Part shown: piece by piece, positions 55,459 to 63,464 of the stretch
How the letters are laid out: each line of letters starts with the position of its first letter
Position numbering within the stretch: position 1 is the stretch's first letter
Origin: Actinacidiphila oryziradicis
GTDB lineage: Bacteria > Actinomycetota > Actinomycetes > Streptomycetales > Streptomycetaceae
Reading direction: 5' to 3'
Length of the DNA: 64,000 nt
NCBI RefSeq assembly: GCF_005047355.1
Contig: NZ_SUMC01000022.1
Location: 81,156 to 145,155 of the forward strand
Notes under the pieces: model-generated
Seen by the model: only the letters and a program-made list of their open reading frames with translations
Databases searched by the model: none
Told to the model about the DNA's origin: nothing
Program-made: the position numbers and the translations under genes

Positions 55459-56019
55459 ATGGGTGCGAAGGCGAGGTTCTGGCGGTGGCGGCACAATCCG
55501 CTCAGGCGCCGCTCGGATGTCGCCGAAGCGTGGGTCGTTCTCACGACGGCCGTGTTGATGGCGGTGGGTGTACCCCTGGCCGGAGCGCTCAGCGCGGCCG
55601 GCGTCGGCCACGCCCTGCTCAGCCAGCGCCAGAACCGGCACCGTACCTCCGCCGTCCTGACCGAGGACGCCGAGCACGTGGTGTCCGGCGCCTACGTCCT
55701 CGCCCGGGCGACGGTGCGGTGGACGGCGTCCAACGGCACGGTCCGTACGGCAAAGACGCAGGTCACATCGGGCAGCAAGGCTGGGACCAAGACCGTGATC
55801 TGGACCGACGGTCAGGGCCGGCTCACCGACGAGCCGCCCACGTCCGGGCAGGCCTACGCACAGTCCGTACTGGCCGGGGCGCTCGCCGCGGGCAGCGTCA
55901 CCGTACTGCTGCTGGGCGGCCGCGAGGTCCTACGGCTGCGACTGGACCGCGACCGCACGGCGGAGTGGGAGCGCGAGTGGGCCCAAATAGGGCCAGAATG
56001 GAGCAAAAGGCGCGCCTGA
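55459..56019 (+). CDS. Rv1733c-family membrane protein
   Basis: The 186-residue protein has two membrane segments, AWVVLTTAVLMAVGVPLAGA and QSVLAGALAAGSVTVLLLGG, flanking an external-type domain with ATVRWTASNGTVRTAKTQVT and VIWTDGQGRLTDEPP. This is the arrangement of Rv1733c, a hypoxia-induced DosR-regulon antigen of M. tuberculosis. The ATG at 55459 has GAAGAGGAG upstream. It is complete. Its 3' end meets the truncated end of the response-regulator remnant on the other strand. Molecular role is unknown. Confidence 0.82.
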   Translation: MGAKARFWRWRHNPLRRRSDVAEAWVVLTTAVLMAVGVPLAGALSAAGVGHALLSQRQNRHRTSAVLTEDAEHVVSGAYVLARATVRWTASNGTVRTAKTQVTSGSKAGTKTVIWTDGQGRLTDEPPTSGQAYAQSVLAGALAAGSVTVLLLGGREVLRLRLDRDRTAEWEREWAQIGPEWSKRRA

Positions 56020-56504
56020 GCGGAATGTCCTGGGGCTCGGCCGGGGTGCTGTCGCCGCGCAGGCTGCTCATCAGCCGGGCGGTGGTGGCCGGGTCGAGCA
56101 TCGACTGCCCGGCGGCCACGGTGCGTACGGCGGCGACCAGGTCGGAGCCCTTGATCTGCTTCAGTACGTAGCCTGCGGCCCCGGCCATGATCGCGTCCAG
56201 CAGCGCGTCGTCGTCGTCGAAGGACGTGAGCATCAGGCACGTCAGTTCGGGCATACGCGAGCGCAACTCACGGCAGACCGTGATCCCGTCCCCGTCCGGC
56301 AGCCGCACATCCAGCACCGCCACATCCGGCCGCAACGCCGGACCCCGTGCAAGGTGCCTGGTCGGCCGTCCCGGCCTCGCCGACCACCTCGATGTCGGGC
56401 TCGGCGTCGAGCAGGTCGTGCACCCCACGCCGGACCACCTCGTGGTCGTCGAGCAGGAACACCCTGATCGGTGCCCGCGGTGAGAATTCCCGTGCCTCGG
56501 TCAT
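56020..56504 (-). pseudogene. DevR/OsdR-like response regulator, frameshifted and lacking its HTH
   Basis: The start (ATG 56504) reads IRVFLLDDHEVVRRGVHDLL, DAEPDIEVVGEAGTADQA; then the frame slips near 56353 and continues as ARGPALRPDVAVLDVRLPDG with the phosphorylated aspartate, CLMLTSFDDDDALLDAIMAG and GYVLKQIKGSDLVAAVRTVA. Removing one C in GCACCTTGCA restores the frame. The LuxR-type DNA-binding domain is missing; sequence ends at the 3' end of the neighbouring gene. By sequence type and context it is the counterpart of DevR/OsdR, so the local activator of this island is dead. Confidence 0.85.
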
Positions 56505-56574
56505 GTCCGTCCTTCGCGCTGTCGTGAACCCGGCCCTGGATTCGATCGTGGACCGCCCGGCCGGTGCAACACCA

Positions 56575-56588
56575 GGGCCGAACGGCCC
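56575..56588. promoter_or_regulatory. OsdR/DevR-like box before the response regulator
   Basis: GGGCCGAACGGCCC lies 70 bp before the minus-strand ATG at 56504 and is one of the cleanest copies of the motif. It suggests past autoregulation. A good partner box at 21 bp is not obvious. Confidence 0.6.
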
Positions 56589-56786
56589 CATACCCGGCTC
56601 CGGCCAGGGACGCCCTCCTTGGCGACGCGCGGTGGCTGCTACAGGCCTGGCGTCTCGCAGGCGGCGGCGCATTGGGAGGGCGGTCCCGGTGTCGACGAGG
56701 GAAGCGGCAGGGCCGGTGGGATCCCGCAGCTTGTGGACGTGTGCACCGGGCGGGGCCGGGACACGCACCAGGCGGAGCAGGAGTGT

Positions 56787-57462
56787 TCAGAATTGCGGGC
56801 CCACCACGGGCGGCCCGAAACGCATCGATGCCGGGCCGGTGAGCTCGCACTCGACATCCACGACGCCCTCGACCGCGCGGGCCAGCCGGGGTGCCACCGG
56901 GACCAGGGAGGTGTCGTGGATCCGGCCGGTCAGCGTGACCACGCCCTCCTTAACCCGGGCCAGGACGGGCGACGGGTCGCCGGGGAAGAGCCGGACGAGC
57001 ACCTCGCCGCGTATCTCCTGCGCGATGTCCTCGTCCGGCCGCAGGAAGACCTTGGGCAGGTCGCTGCGGCTGACGACTCCGACGAGCATCCCCTCGGCAT
57101 CGATGACGGGCAGCCGTTTGATGTGCTTGGTCGCCATGGCGCGGGCGGCCTGGGCGAGGGTGGCGTCGGCGCGGACGGAAAGGGCCGGGGTCGTCATCAG
57201 CTGCCCGGCGGTCAGCGCCCCCGCCTTGGCCAGGTCGTCCAGACGGCGTAGCTGCTCGAAGCGGCTGGGGTCGCTGTCGCGGAACTCCTCCTTGGGCAGC
57301 AGGTCGGCCTCGGAGACCACGCCGATGACACGGCCTTCACCTTCCAGGACCGGAAGCGCGCTGCCCCATGGTCTGAACGATCTCCTTGAACGGGGCGTCA
57401 CGGCCGACGGAGACGACGGTGTGCGTCATCACATCGCTCACGATGTACGGGGTTCCATGCAT
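56787..57462 (-). pseudogene. CBS-BON protein, frameshifted near the N-terminus
   Basis: From the ATG at 57462 (AGGAGG upstream) the frame reads MHGTPYIVSDVMTHTVVSVG and FKEIVQTM, then is lost. The remainder continues in another frame as SALPVLEGEGRVIGVVSEAD, MATKHIKRLPVIDAEG and a BON end. Compared with the intact paralogue at 53386-54063, about 11 bases are missing within the first CBS motif. It follows the cyclic-nucleotide-domain gene by 17 bp and shares its promoter. A GTG or ATG inside the second frame might still give a shortened protein. Confidence 0.78.
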
Positions 57463-57479
57463 GTTGCCTCCTCAGTCGC

Positions 57480-57938
57480 TCACAGCCGTGGACCGCTGCC
57501 GTACGGCCCGTACAGGTCCAGCAACCGGGTGCGGGCACTCTGGAGCCGGCTCGCGACGATCTCGCCGACGCTGCGGAACATTGCCCGCCCCAGTACCGGG
57601 TCGGCCTCGCACAGCGCCCGGACCAACGTGGCGTCGAACTCCATCGCGCGCACCTGGACGTGAGCCTCGGCCCCCAGATGCCAGGAGTACGGCGGGAACA
57701 GCCACGACCAGCCGAGCAGATCGCCGGGGCCGAGAGTTCCGACGGCGGCCGCGCGGCGGCCGGGAACGTGCAGGTCGAGGGTGACCGAGCCGCTCTGGAT
57801 GATCCAGAACCGGTCAGCCCGGCTGCCCTCCTCGAAGACGCGGGTCCCGGCCGGGAAGGACACCTCGCGGGCGAGTTTCATCAGCCGCTCGCGGCTGTCG
57901 GGCGGTAGTGCACCGAGCGAGTTTGTCGTAGTGGTCAT
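57480..57938 (-). CDS. Cyclic-nucleotide-binding domain protein (Crp-like, no HTH)
   Basis: The 152-residue protein is a single cNMP-binding domain: REVSFPAGTRVFEEGSRADR, FWIIQSGSVTLDLHVPGR, GTLGPGDLLGWSWLFPPYSW. It ends after a helix (RSVGEIVASRLQSARTRLLD) without the winged HTH of true Crp/Fnr regulators. Such short forms are common in actinobacterial stress islands and may bind cAMP or another ligand. It leads a two-gene unit with the broken CBS-BON gene and has an OsdR-like box pair 55-88 bp upstream. Confidence 0.85.
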   Translation of the reverse strand: MTTTTNSLGALPPDSRERLMKLAREVSFPAGTRVFEEGSRADRFWIIQSGSVTLDLHVPGRRAAAVGTLGPGDLLGWSWLFPPYSWHLGAEAHVQVRAMEFDATLVRALCEADPVLGRAMFRSVGEIVASRLQSARTRLLDLYGPYGSGPRL

Positions 57939-57992
57939 GGTGACGATCCTCGGTCGCGATCCGGAATGGAACTGTCACGACCATCGTTGCTC

Positions 57993-58026
57993 GGGCCGCC
58001 TGCCCCCGGCAGGGGCCGAGCGGCCC
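57993..58026. promoter_or_regulatory. OsdR/DevR-like box pair before the cNMP-domain gene
   Basis: GGGCCGCCTGCCCC (57993-58006) and GGGCCGAGCGGCCC (58013-58026) are 20 bp apart, 55 bp before the minus-strand start at 57938. A weaker third copy follows near 58035. Confidence 0.6.
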
Positions 58027-58063
58027 TCGTGGCGCACCCGATCGGCCCCGGCCGTCCTCACTC

Positions 58064-58333
58064 TCACTGCGGCGGCAGCCGCCGTACGTCACCACGAGGG
58101 TCCGTTGCGGCCAGTCGCAGAGTGAACCAGACCGCCTTGCCCTTGCCGGTGGGCCGGGTGCCCCAGCTGGCGGCAAAGGTCGTCCACGAGCTGCAGGCCG
58201 CGCCCGGACTCATCACCGTGGTCGGCGGCCCGGCGCTGCGGGATGTGTGTGCTGTGGTCGGTGACCTCGATGGTGATGTCCTGCACGGTGCGGTGCAGGC
58301 GAAGGCCGAGCGGCCCCTGGGCGTGCCGTACGG
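58064..58333 (-). pseudogene. Anti-sigma-type ATP-binding protein remnant (HATPase_c)
   Basis: The minus strand reads AVRHAQGPLGLRLHRTVQDI, TIEVTDHSTHIPQRRAADHG and DESGRGLQLVDDL, then shifts frame to AASWGTRPTGKGKAVWFTLR. These are the N, G1 and G2 boxes of SpoIIAB/RsbW-like kinases. A stop precedes the asparagine-box region (TAA where NAVRH should begin), so the first half is lost. It was probably part of a partner-switching system with the STAS genes. Confidence 0.7.
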
Positions 58334-58420
58334 CTTACAGTCCCCATCTCCCTCGGCTTCCGGTTCCACGATCCGGCGGTGCGGGGGTGGCCCGCAGGGG
58401 CTGGCCGGGGCCGTGCAGGG

Positions 58421-58434
58421 GGGCCGTTCGGCCT
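58421..58434. promoter_or_regulatory. OsdR/DevR-like box near the HATPase remnant
   Basis: GGGCCGTTCGGCCT is an imperfect copy of the motif about 90 bp from the remnant's broken front end. It may once have served that gene. Confidence 0.45.
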
Positions 58435-58576
58435 TGATCGGTTCTCCGACCGGCATGGGAAGACCCCCAGCGGCAAAGGCCGTGAACGCTACCGCCAGGT
58501 TGCTTGGCACTGGGTTCGCCGCTCTTGAGCGGCACCCTTGAGGACGACCGCATTCATCAGTTCCGGGCCGCCGCCG

Positions 58577-58840
58577 TCAACCGGCGCTTTGGGCCACCGG
58601 GAAAGGTTGGGACAGTCCCTTCATCGTCATCGCGGAGGTGGCGGGAAGGCTGTCGCGCACCTCGAAGGCCCGGCTGAGGTGCGTGAGGCGCAGGATCCGC
58701 AGGACTCGGGGGTCGTCAACGACCAGGCGCAGCGAACCACCGCGGCTCAGGGCGCGGCGCCGGGCCCGGCACAGGGCCGCGAGGCCGCCGCAGTCGATGA
58801 AGGTCACGGACCGCAGGTCCACGACCAGCTGGGGTCGTCC
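58577..58840 (-). pseudogene. STAS-domain anti-sigma antagonist, N-terminus missing
   Basis: From the junction with pflB the frame reads PQLVVDLRSVTFIDCGGLAA, RARRRALSRGGSLRLVVDDP and RVLRILRLTHLSRAFEVRDS. This is the carboxy three-quarters of a STAS protein. The usual phosphorylated serine in IDxSG is Cys-Gly here (IDCGG). The first strand and start codon are lost where the pflB fragment begins near 58840. Confidence 0.75.
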
Positions 58841-60690
58841 GGCGCGTCTTCGGCACATACCGCAAGACCCACAACGACGGGGTCTTCGACGCCTACACCC
58901 CGGCCATGCGGGCCGCCCGCAAGGCGGGAATCATCACCGGCCTGCCCGACGCCTACGGCCGGGGCCGGATCATCGGCGACTACCGTCGCGTCGCGCTGTA
59001 TGGCACCGCCCGACTCATCGAGGCCAAGCACGCCGAACGCGCACTGCTGGACGCACAGCCCTCCACCGCCGACGTGATCCGCGACCGCGAGGAACTGGCC
59101 GAACAAATACGCGCACTCGGCGAGTTGGAGCAGATGGCGTCCTCCTACGGCTGCGACGTCACCCGTCCCGCCGGCACCGCCCACGAGGCCGTCCAGTGGC
59201 TCTACCTCGGCTATCTGGCCGCGGTGAAGGAGCAGAACGGCGCCGCGATGTCGCTGGGCCGCACCTCCACCTTCCTGGACATCTACCTCGCTCGTGATCT
59301 GGCCGAGGGCCTGATCGATGAGACCCGGGCCCAGGAGCTGATCGACGACTTCGTGATCAAGTTGAGGATCGTACGGTTCCTGCGCACCCCCGAGTACGAC
59401 GCGCTGTTCTCCGGCGACCCGACCTGGGTGACGGAGTCCATCGGCGGCCTCGGGGACGACGGGCGGCCGCTGGTCACCCGCACGTCCTTCCGCTTCCTCC
59501 AGACCCTCTACAACCTCGGCCCCGCCCCCGAGCCCAACCTCACCGTGCTCTGGTCTCCCCGGCTGCCCGACGGCTTCAAGCGGTTCTGCGCCCAACTCTC
59601 CATCGACACCAGCTCCATCCAGTACGAGTCCGACGAGCTGCTACGCCCCGTCACCGGCGACGACACCGCGATCGCCTGCTGCGTCTCGGCGATGGCGGTC
59701 GGCAAGCAGATGCAGTTCTTCGGCGCGCGGGTGAACCTCGCCAAGGCCCTGCTGTACGCCATCAACGGCGGCCGGGACGAGCAGACAGGCGACCAGATCG
59801 CCCCCGCGGCCCCGCCGCTCTCCGGCGACTACCTCGACTTCGCCGAGCTGTCGGCCGCGTACGACCGGATGCTGGACTGGCTCGCGGCGACGTACGTCAA
59901 CGCTCTCAACGTCATCCACTACATGCACGACAAGTACGCCTACGAGCGCATCGAGATGGCCCTGCACGACCACCCCGTCCACCGCACGATGGCCTGCGGC
60001 ATCGCCGGCCTGTCGGTGGCCGCCGACAGCCTGTCCGCAGTCAAGCACGCCCGGGTGAAGGTGATCCGGGACGCCACTGGCCTGGCCGTGGACTACGCCG
60101 TCGAGGGCGAGTACCCGGCCTACGGCAACAACGACGACCGCGCGGACGCCATCGCCGTCGACCTGGTCAGGTCCTTCATGGCCAAGGTGCGCCGCCACCC
60201 CACCTACCGGGACGCCGAGCACACCCAGTCGGTGCTCACCATCACCTCCAACGTGGTCTACGGCAAGCACACCGGCAACACCCCCGACGGCCGCCGCACC
60301 GGCACCCCCTTCGCCCCCGGTGCCAACCCGATGAACGGCCGCGATCGGCACGGCATGGCCGCCTCCGCGCTGTCGGTCGCCAAGATCCCCTACGACCAGG
60401 CCCGCGACGGCATCTCCCTGACCTCCACCGTCACCCCAGAGGGCCTGGGCCACGACCCTGCCGAGCGGGCGGGCAATCTCGTCGGCATCCTCGACGCCTA
60501 CACCGCTTCCGGCGGCTTCCACATGAACGTCAACGTCCTGGACCGGACCACCCTGAAGGACGCCATGGAGCACCCCGAGAAGTACCCGGACCTGACCATC
60601 CGGGTCTCCGGATACGCCGTCAACTTCGTCCGCCTCACCCGCGAGCAGCAGCTCGACGTGATCAGCCGCACCTTCCACGGTGCGCTGTGA
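58840..60690 (+). pseudogene. pflB: Pyruvate formate-lyase, N-terminal ~140 residues missing
   Basis: PFL splits pyruvate and CoA into acetyl-CoA and formate without oxygen. The frame starts in mid-protein at YRKTHNDGVFDAYTP and runs intact to the end. The adjacent catalytic cysteines are present in AIACCVSAMAVGKQM and the radical-bearing glycine in IRVSGYAVNFVRLTREQQLD. DAYGRGRIIGDYRRVALYG and GKHTGNTPDGRRTGTPFAPG are family hallmarks. The missing front includes part of the barrel, so activity is doubtful; an internal ATG at 58906 is not a natural start. It overlaps pflA by 4 bases. Confidence 0.88.
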
Positions 60691-61418
60691 GCACCACCGG
60701 CCGCGTGCACTCCTGGGACCTGTCCACCGGAGTGGACGGTCCCGGGACCCGCTTCGTACTCTTCACCAGCGGCTGCCCACTGCGCTGCCTGTACTGCGCC
60801 AACCCCGACACCTGGCACATGCGCGACGGCAAGCAGCGCACCGTCGACGAGGTGATGGACGAGATCGGGAAATACCGCTCCTTCATCACCGCCGCCGGCG
60901 GCGGTGTGACCCTCACCGGCGGCGAACCACTGCTCCAACCCGCCTTCACCGCCGAGATCCTCCACCGCTGCAAGCAGCTAGGCCTGCACACCGCCCTGGA
61001 CACCTCCGGCTTCCTCGGCGCCCGCGCCACCGACGCCCTGCTCGCCGACACCGACCTCGTCCTGCTGGACATCAAGTCCTTCGACATCGCCGCCTACCGC
61101 CGGCTCACCGGCGGTGAACTGGCCCCCACCCTCAGCTTTGCCACCCGCCTGGACCAGCTCGGCATCCCGGTATGGCTCCGCTACGTCCTGGTCCCCGGCT
61201 GGACCGACGACGAGGCCGCCATCGACGGCCTGGCCGCCTTCACCGCCGGGCTGGGCAACGTCGAGCGGGTGGACATCCTGCCCTTCCACAAGCTGGGCGC
61301 GGCCAAGTACGACGCCCTCGGCATCCCCTTCCCGCTGCACGACACCCCCTCGCCCAGCCCCGCGCTGGTGGAACGGGTGCGCGGGCAGTTCCGGGAACAC
61401 GGCCTGCGGGCGCTCTGA
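60687..61418 (+). CDS. pflA: Pyruvate formate-lyase activating enzyme (radical SAM)
   Basis: PflA (243 residues) installs the glycyl radical in PFL. The iron-sulfur motif CPLRCLYC (CX3CX2C) lies near residue 30, followed by GGGVTLTGGEPLLQPAF, the glycine motif that binds SAM, and VLLDIKSFD. VDILPFHKLGAAKYDALG is typical of PFL activases. The GTG at 60687 overlaps the pflB stop (GTGA), so translation is coupled. The gene is full length although its substrate gene is truncated. Such an enzyme points to anaerobic metabolism, unusual for a streptomycete. Confidence 0.93.
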   Translation: MSTTGRVHSWDLSTGVDGPGTRFVLFTSGCPLRCLYCANPDTWHMRDGKQRTVDEVMDEIGKYRSFITAAGGGVTLTGGEPLLQPAFTAEILHRCKQLGLHTALDTSGFLGARATDALLADTDLVLLDIKSFDIAAYRRLTGGELAPTLSFATRLDQLGIPVWLRYVLVPGWTDDEAAIDGLAAFTAGLGNVERVDILPFHKLGAAKYDALGIPFPLHDTPSPSPALVERVRGQFREHGLRAL

Positions 61419-61445
61419 CACATCTCACCGACAGGAGCAACGGAC

Positions 61446-62285
61446 ATGACCGCTCAGCAGGCTCAGCGCGTAGTTGTCGGTGTGGACGGCTCGATCATCT
61501 CCGTACGAGCCCTGGACCGGGCCGCCGAGGAGGCGGCGCTTCGCGGCGCGACCCTGGAGATCGTCTACGCGGTGCCCGACCTCGACGAGGCCGAACCGGT
61601 ACTGGCATCCGCCCTCTCGCGGGTACGGGACCGCTACCCCGGCCTGCCGGTCAGCACCGCACCCGTCGCCGCCGACCCGGCGCAGGCGCTGGCGTCCCGC
61701 AGCCGGAACGCCGCGCTCACCGTCGTCGGCACCCGCGGCCTCGGCGGCTTCGCCGGGCTGCTGCTCGGCTCGGTCAGCCTGCGGCTGGCCGCGCACACCC
61801 ACGGCCCGCTGCTCGTCGTACGCGGCGAGCCCAACCCGAACCCCGGCGTGGTCCTCCTCGGCATCGAGAGCGACGCCGACACCGACGCGGCGGCCTACGC
61901 CTTCGAGGAAGCGGCACGCCGTGGCGCTCCGCTGCGGGTCCTGCACGCGTGGACCTACCGGCACCGCACGCCCGCCGGGCTGTCCCCGACGCCCCCCGAC
62001 CGCGTGCAGGACGACATCGCGCGGCACGCCAAGGCCGAGGAGGCGCTGCCCGGCCAAGTCATGGCCCCGCTGCGGGAGAAGCACCCGCACGTCGCGGTGG
62101 AAACCCGCACCGTACGCTCCGGCCCGGCCCACGCGCTGCTGCAGGCCACCCTCGGGGCCGACGTAGTCGTGATCGCCGCCCACCGGCGACACGGCGGACC
62201 CAGCCCGCAACTGGGCCCGGTCGCCCACGCCCTGCTGCATCACGCCCACTGCCCAGTGGTCGTCGTACCGGGCCCGGCCGCATAG
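61446..62285 (+). CDS. Tandem universal stress protein
   Basis: The 279-residue protein has two Usp domains. The first reads QRVVVGVDGSIISVRALDRA and ends with the ATP-binding loop VVGTRGLGGFAGLLLGSVSL. The second starts PGVVLLGIESDADTDAAAY and ends GADVVVIAAHRRHGG ... ALLHHAHCPVVVVP, where the glycine loop is degraded. Two-domain Usp proteins are typical of DosR-type regulons. It begins 28 bp after pflA and is probably in the same operon. It is intact. Confidence 0.9.
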   Translation: MTAQQAQRVVVGVDGSIISVRALDRAAEEAALRGATLEIVYAVPDLDEAEPVLASALSRVRDRYPGLPVSTAPVAADPAQALASRSRNAALTVVGTRGLGGFAGLLLGSVSLRLAAHTHGPLLVVRGEPNPNPGVVLLGIESDADTDAAAYAFEEAARRGAPLRVLHAWTYRHRTPAGLSPTPPDRVQDDIARHAKAEEALPGQVMAPLREKHPHVAVETRTVRSGPAHALLQATLGADVVVIAAHRRHGGPSPQLGPVAHALLHHAHCPVVVVPGPAA

Positions 62286-62605
62286 CGCCCAACCAGCGGA
62301 TCCGCACGGCCCGTCGCCGGTCCATGGAGTGCGGCATCCTCCACCCTCGGCCGGGAGGTGCCCCATCATGCCGTCCCCCGAACAGTCCTCCCCGCCATGG
62401 CAGAGACAGGCAATCGGCTGTCTCGCCTGGCCGGGCCGATTACTCCCGCCGTCATGCCGAGAAATTGGTGCGGACTGCTGGTGCCCAACAGGCCCGAGCC
62501 CCGCAGCCCGGAGGTACGGCGAAGATCCACCGGGGCCCCCTGGGGTCCGACGAAGCTGGCAGGCAGAGGGCTCCCGGAGAATTGCCGAGCGAGGAGTTGA
62601 CTGCC
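62286..62605. other. Intergenic region before a short membrane ORF
   Basis: These 320 bp separate the tandem Usp gene from the short ORF. An 86-codon plus-strand frame from 62369 has no recognisable motif or ribosome site and I do not accept it. Near 62433 GGGCCGATTACTCCC and near 62539 GGGCCCCCTGGGG resemble degraded island boxes. Confidence 0.35.
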
Positions 62606-62809
62606 ATGCGTACGACCCTGACCGCTGACTTCTGGACGCTGTTCGCCCTGCTGCTGACCGCCGGCGCGGTGATCACCGTCATCGCGACACTCGCCGCCGA
62701 GACGTTCATCGCTCGTCTGCGCGCCCACCGTACGCCGCATGCGCAGGCCCGTCCCGCACGGCCTGTGCCCCGGATCCGCCCGCGGCCGCTGCACCACACA
62801 CGCTACTGA
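62606..62809 (+). CDS. Short single-span membrane protein
   Basis: A 67-residue frame starts at the ATG at 62606 with GAGGAG 9 bases upstream. It has one hydrophobic segment (FWTLFALLLTAGAVITVIAT) followed by a very basic tail rich in Arg, Pro and His, so the tail should face the cytoplasm. I know no family for it. A strong terminator follows at once, which supports its being a real transcribed gene. Confidence 0.6.
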   Translation: MRTTLTADFWTLFALLLTAGAVITVIATLAAETFIARLRAHRTPHAQARPARPVPRIRPRPLHHTRY

Positions 62810-62817
62810 CCCAGGAC

Positions 62818-62858
62818 GAGGGGAGGGGCCCGGCGCGTTGCGCCGGGCCCCTCCCCTC
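62818..62858. terminator. Strong bidirectional terminator
   Basis: A 19-bp perfect stem (62818-62836 with 62840-62858, beginning GAGGGGAGGGGCCCGG) closes on a GTT loop. It lies between the short membrane ORF and the convergent carbamate kinase fragment. Confidence 0.9.
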
Positions 62859-62869
62859 GCGTCCGGTGC

Positions 62870-63316
62870 TCAGCTGGTAGCCGGGGCAGTGGGCTGGGCA
62901 CCGTGGGCGACTGACTCGGCCTGGACCAGGGTGCCGGTGGTGCCGACAAGGGTTCCGGGGGCGTTGTCGAGCGGGCCTACGGCGGCGATGCTGCCGGTGC
63001 GTTCGACGAAGGCGGCGGCCGCCTCGGTCTTGGAGCGCATGGAACCCTCGGGGAGGTGCACGGCGCGGGTGGCGGTGGACAGCGGCCGTGCGTGACGTTT
63101 GCCGTAGTCGGCGAATACGTGGGTGACGTCGGTGAGGATCAGCAGGGCGTCGGCGTCGAGTTGCTCGGCGAGCAGGGCGGCTCTGCTGTCCTTGTCGATG
63201 ACCGCCTCGACGCTGCGCAGCCGCTCCGTGACGCTGTCACGTACGACGGGGACGCCGCCGCCTCCGGCGCAGATCACCAGGGTGCCTGCGGCGAGCAACT
63301 GACGGATGACCGTCCG
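62870..63316 (-). pseudogene. arcC: Carbamate kinase, N-terminal half missing
   Basis: The minus strand reads IRQLLAAGTLVICAGGGGVP, EAVIDKDSRAALLAEQLDAD, ALLILTDVTHVFADYGK and ARPLSTATRAVHLPEGSMRS, the carboxy half of carbamate kinase. The enzyme makes ATP from carbamoyl phosphate in arginine fermentation. About 150-170 residues at the front, including the nucleotide loop, are absent, and sequence upstream of 63316 is unrelated. It is divergent from the phosphoketolase gene across a box pair. Confidence 0.85.
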
Positions 63317-63360
63317 GCCCTGCCCCGACGCCCGAAGGTCCCGGCACTGCCTGCCGATCC

Positions 63361-63395
63361 GGGCTGCCCGGCCGTGGCACTGGCCCATTCGGCCC
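63361..63395. promoter_or_regulatory. OsdR/DevR-like box pair before the phosphoketolase gene
   Basis: GGGCTGCCCGGCCG (63361-63374) and GGCCCATTCGGCCC (63382-63395) are 21 bp apart and end 69 bp before the GTG at 63465. Confidence 0.6.
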
Positions 63396-63464
63396 AAGAG
63401 ACGGCGTGCGTTGGCGCGGCACGGTGGAACCTGTATGGCTCCGTACGCCCGTTAAGGGGCCTCC

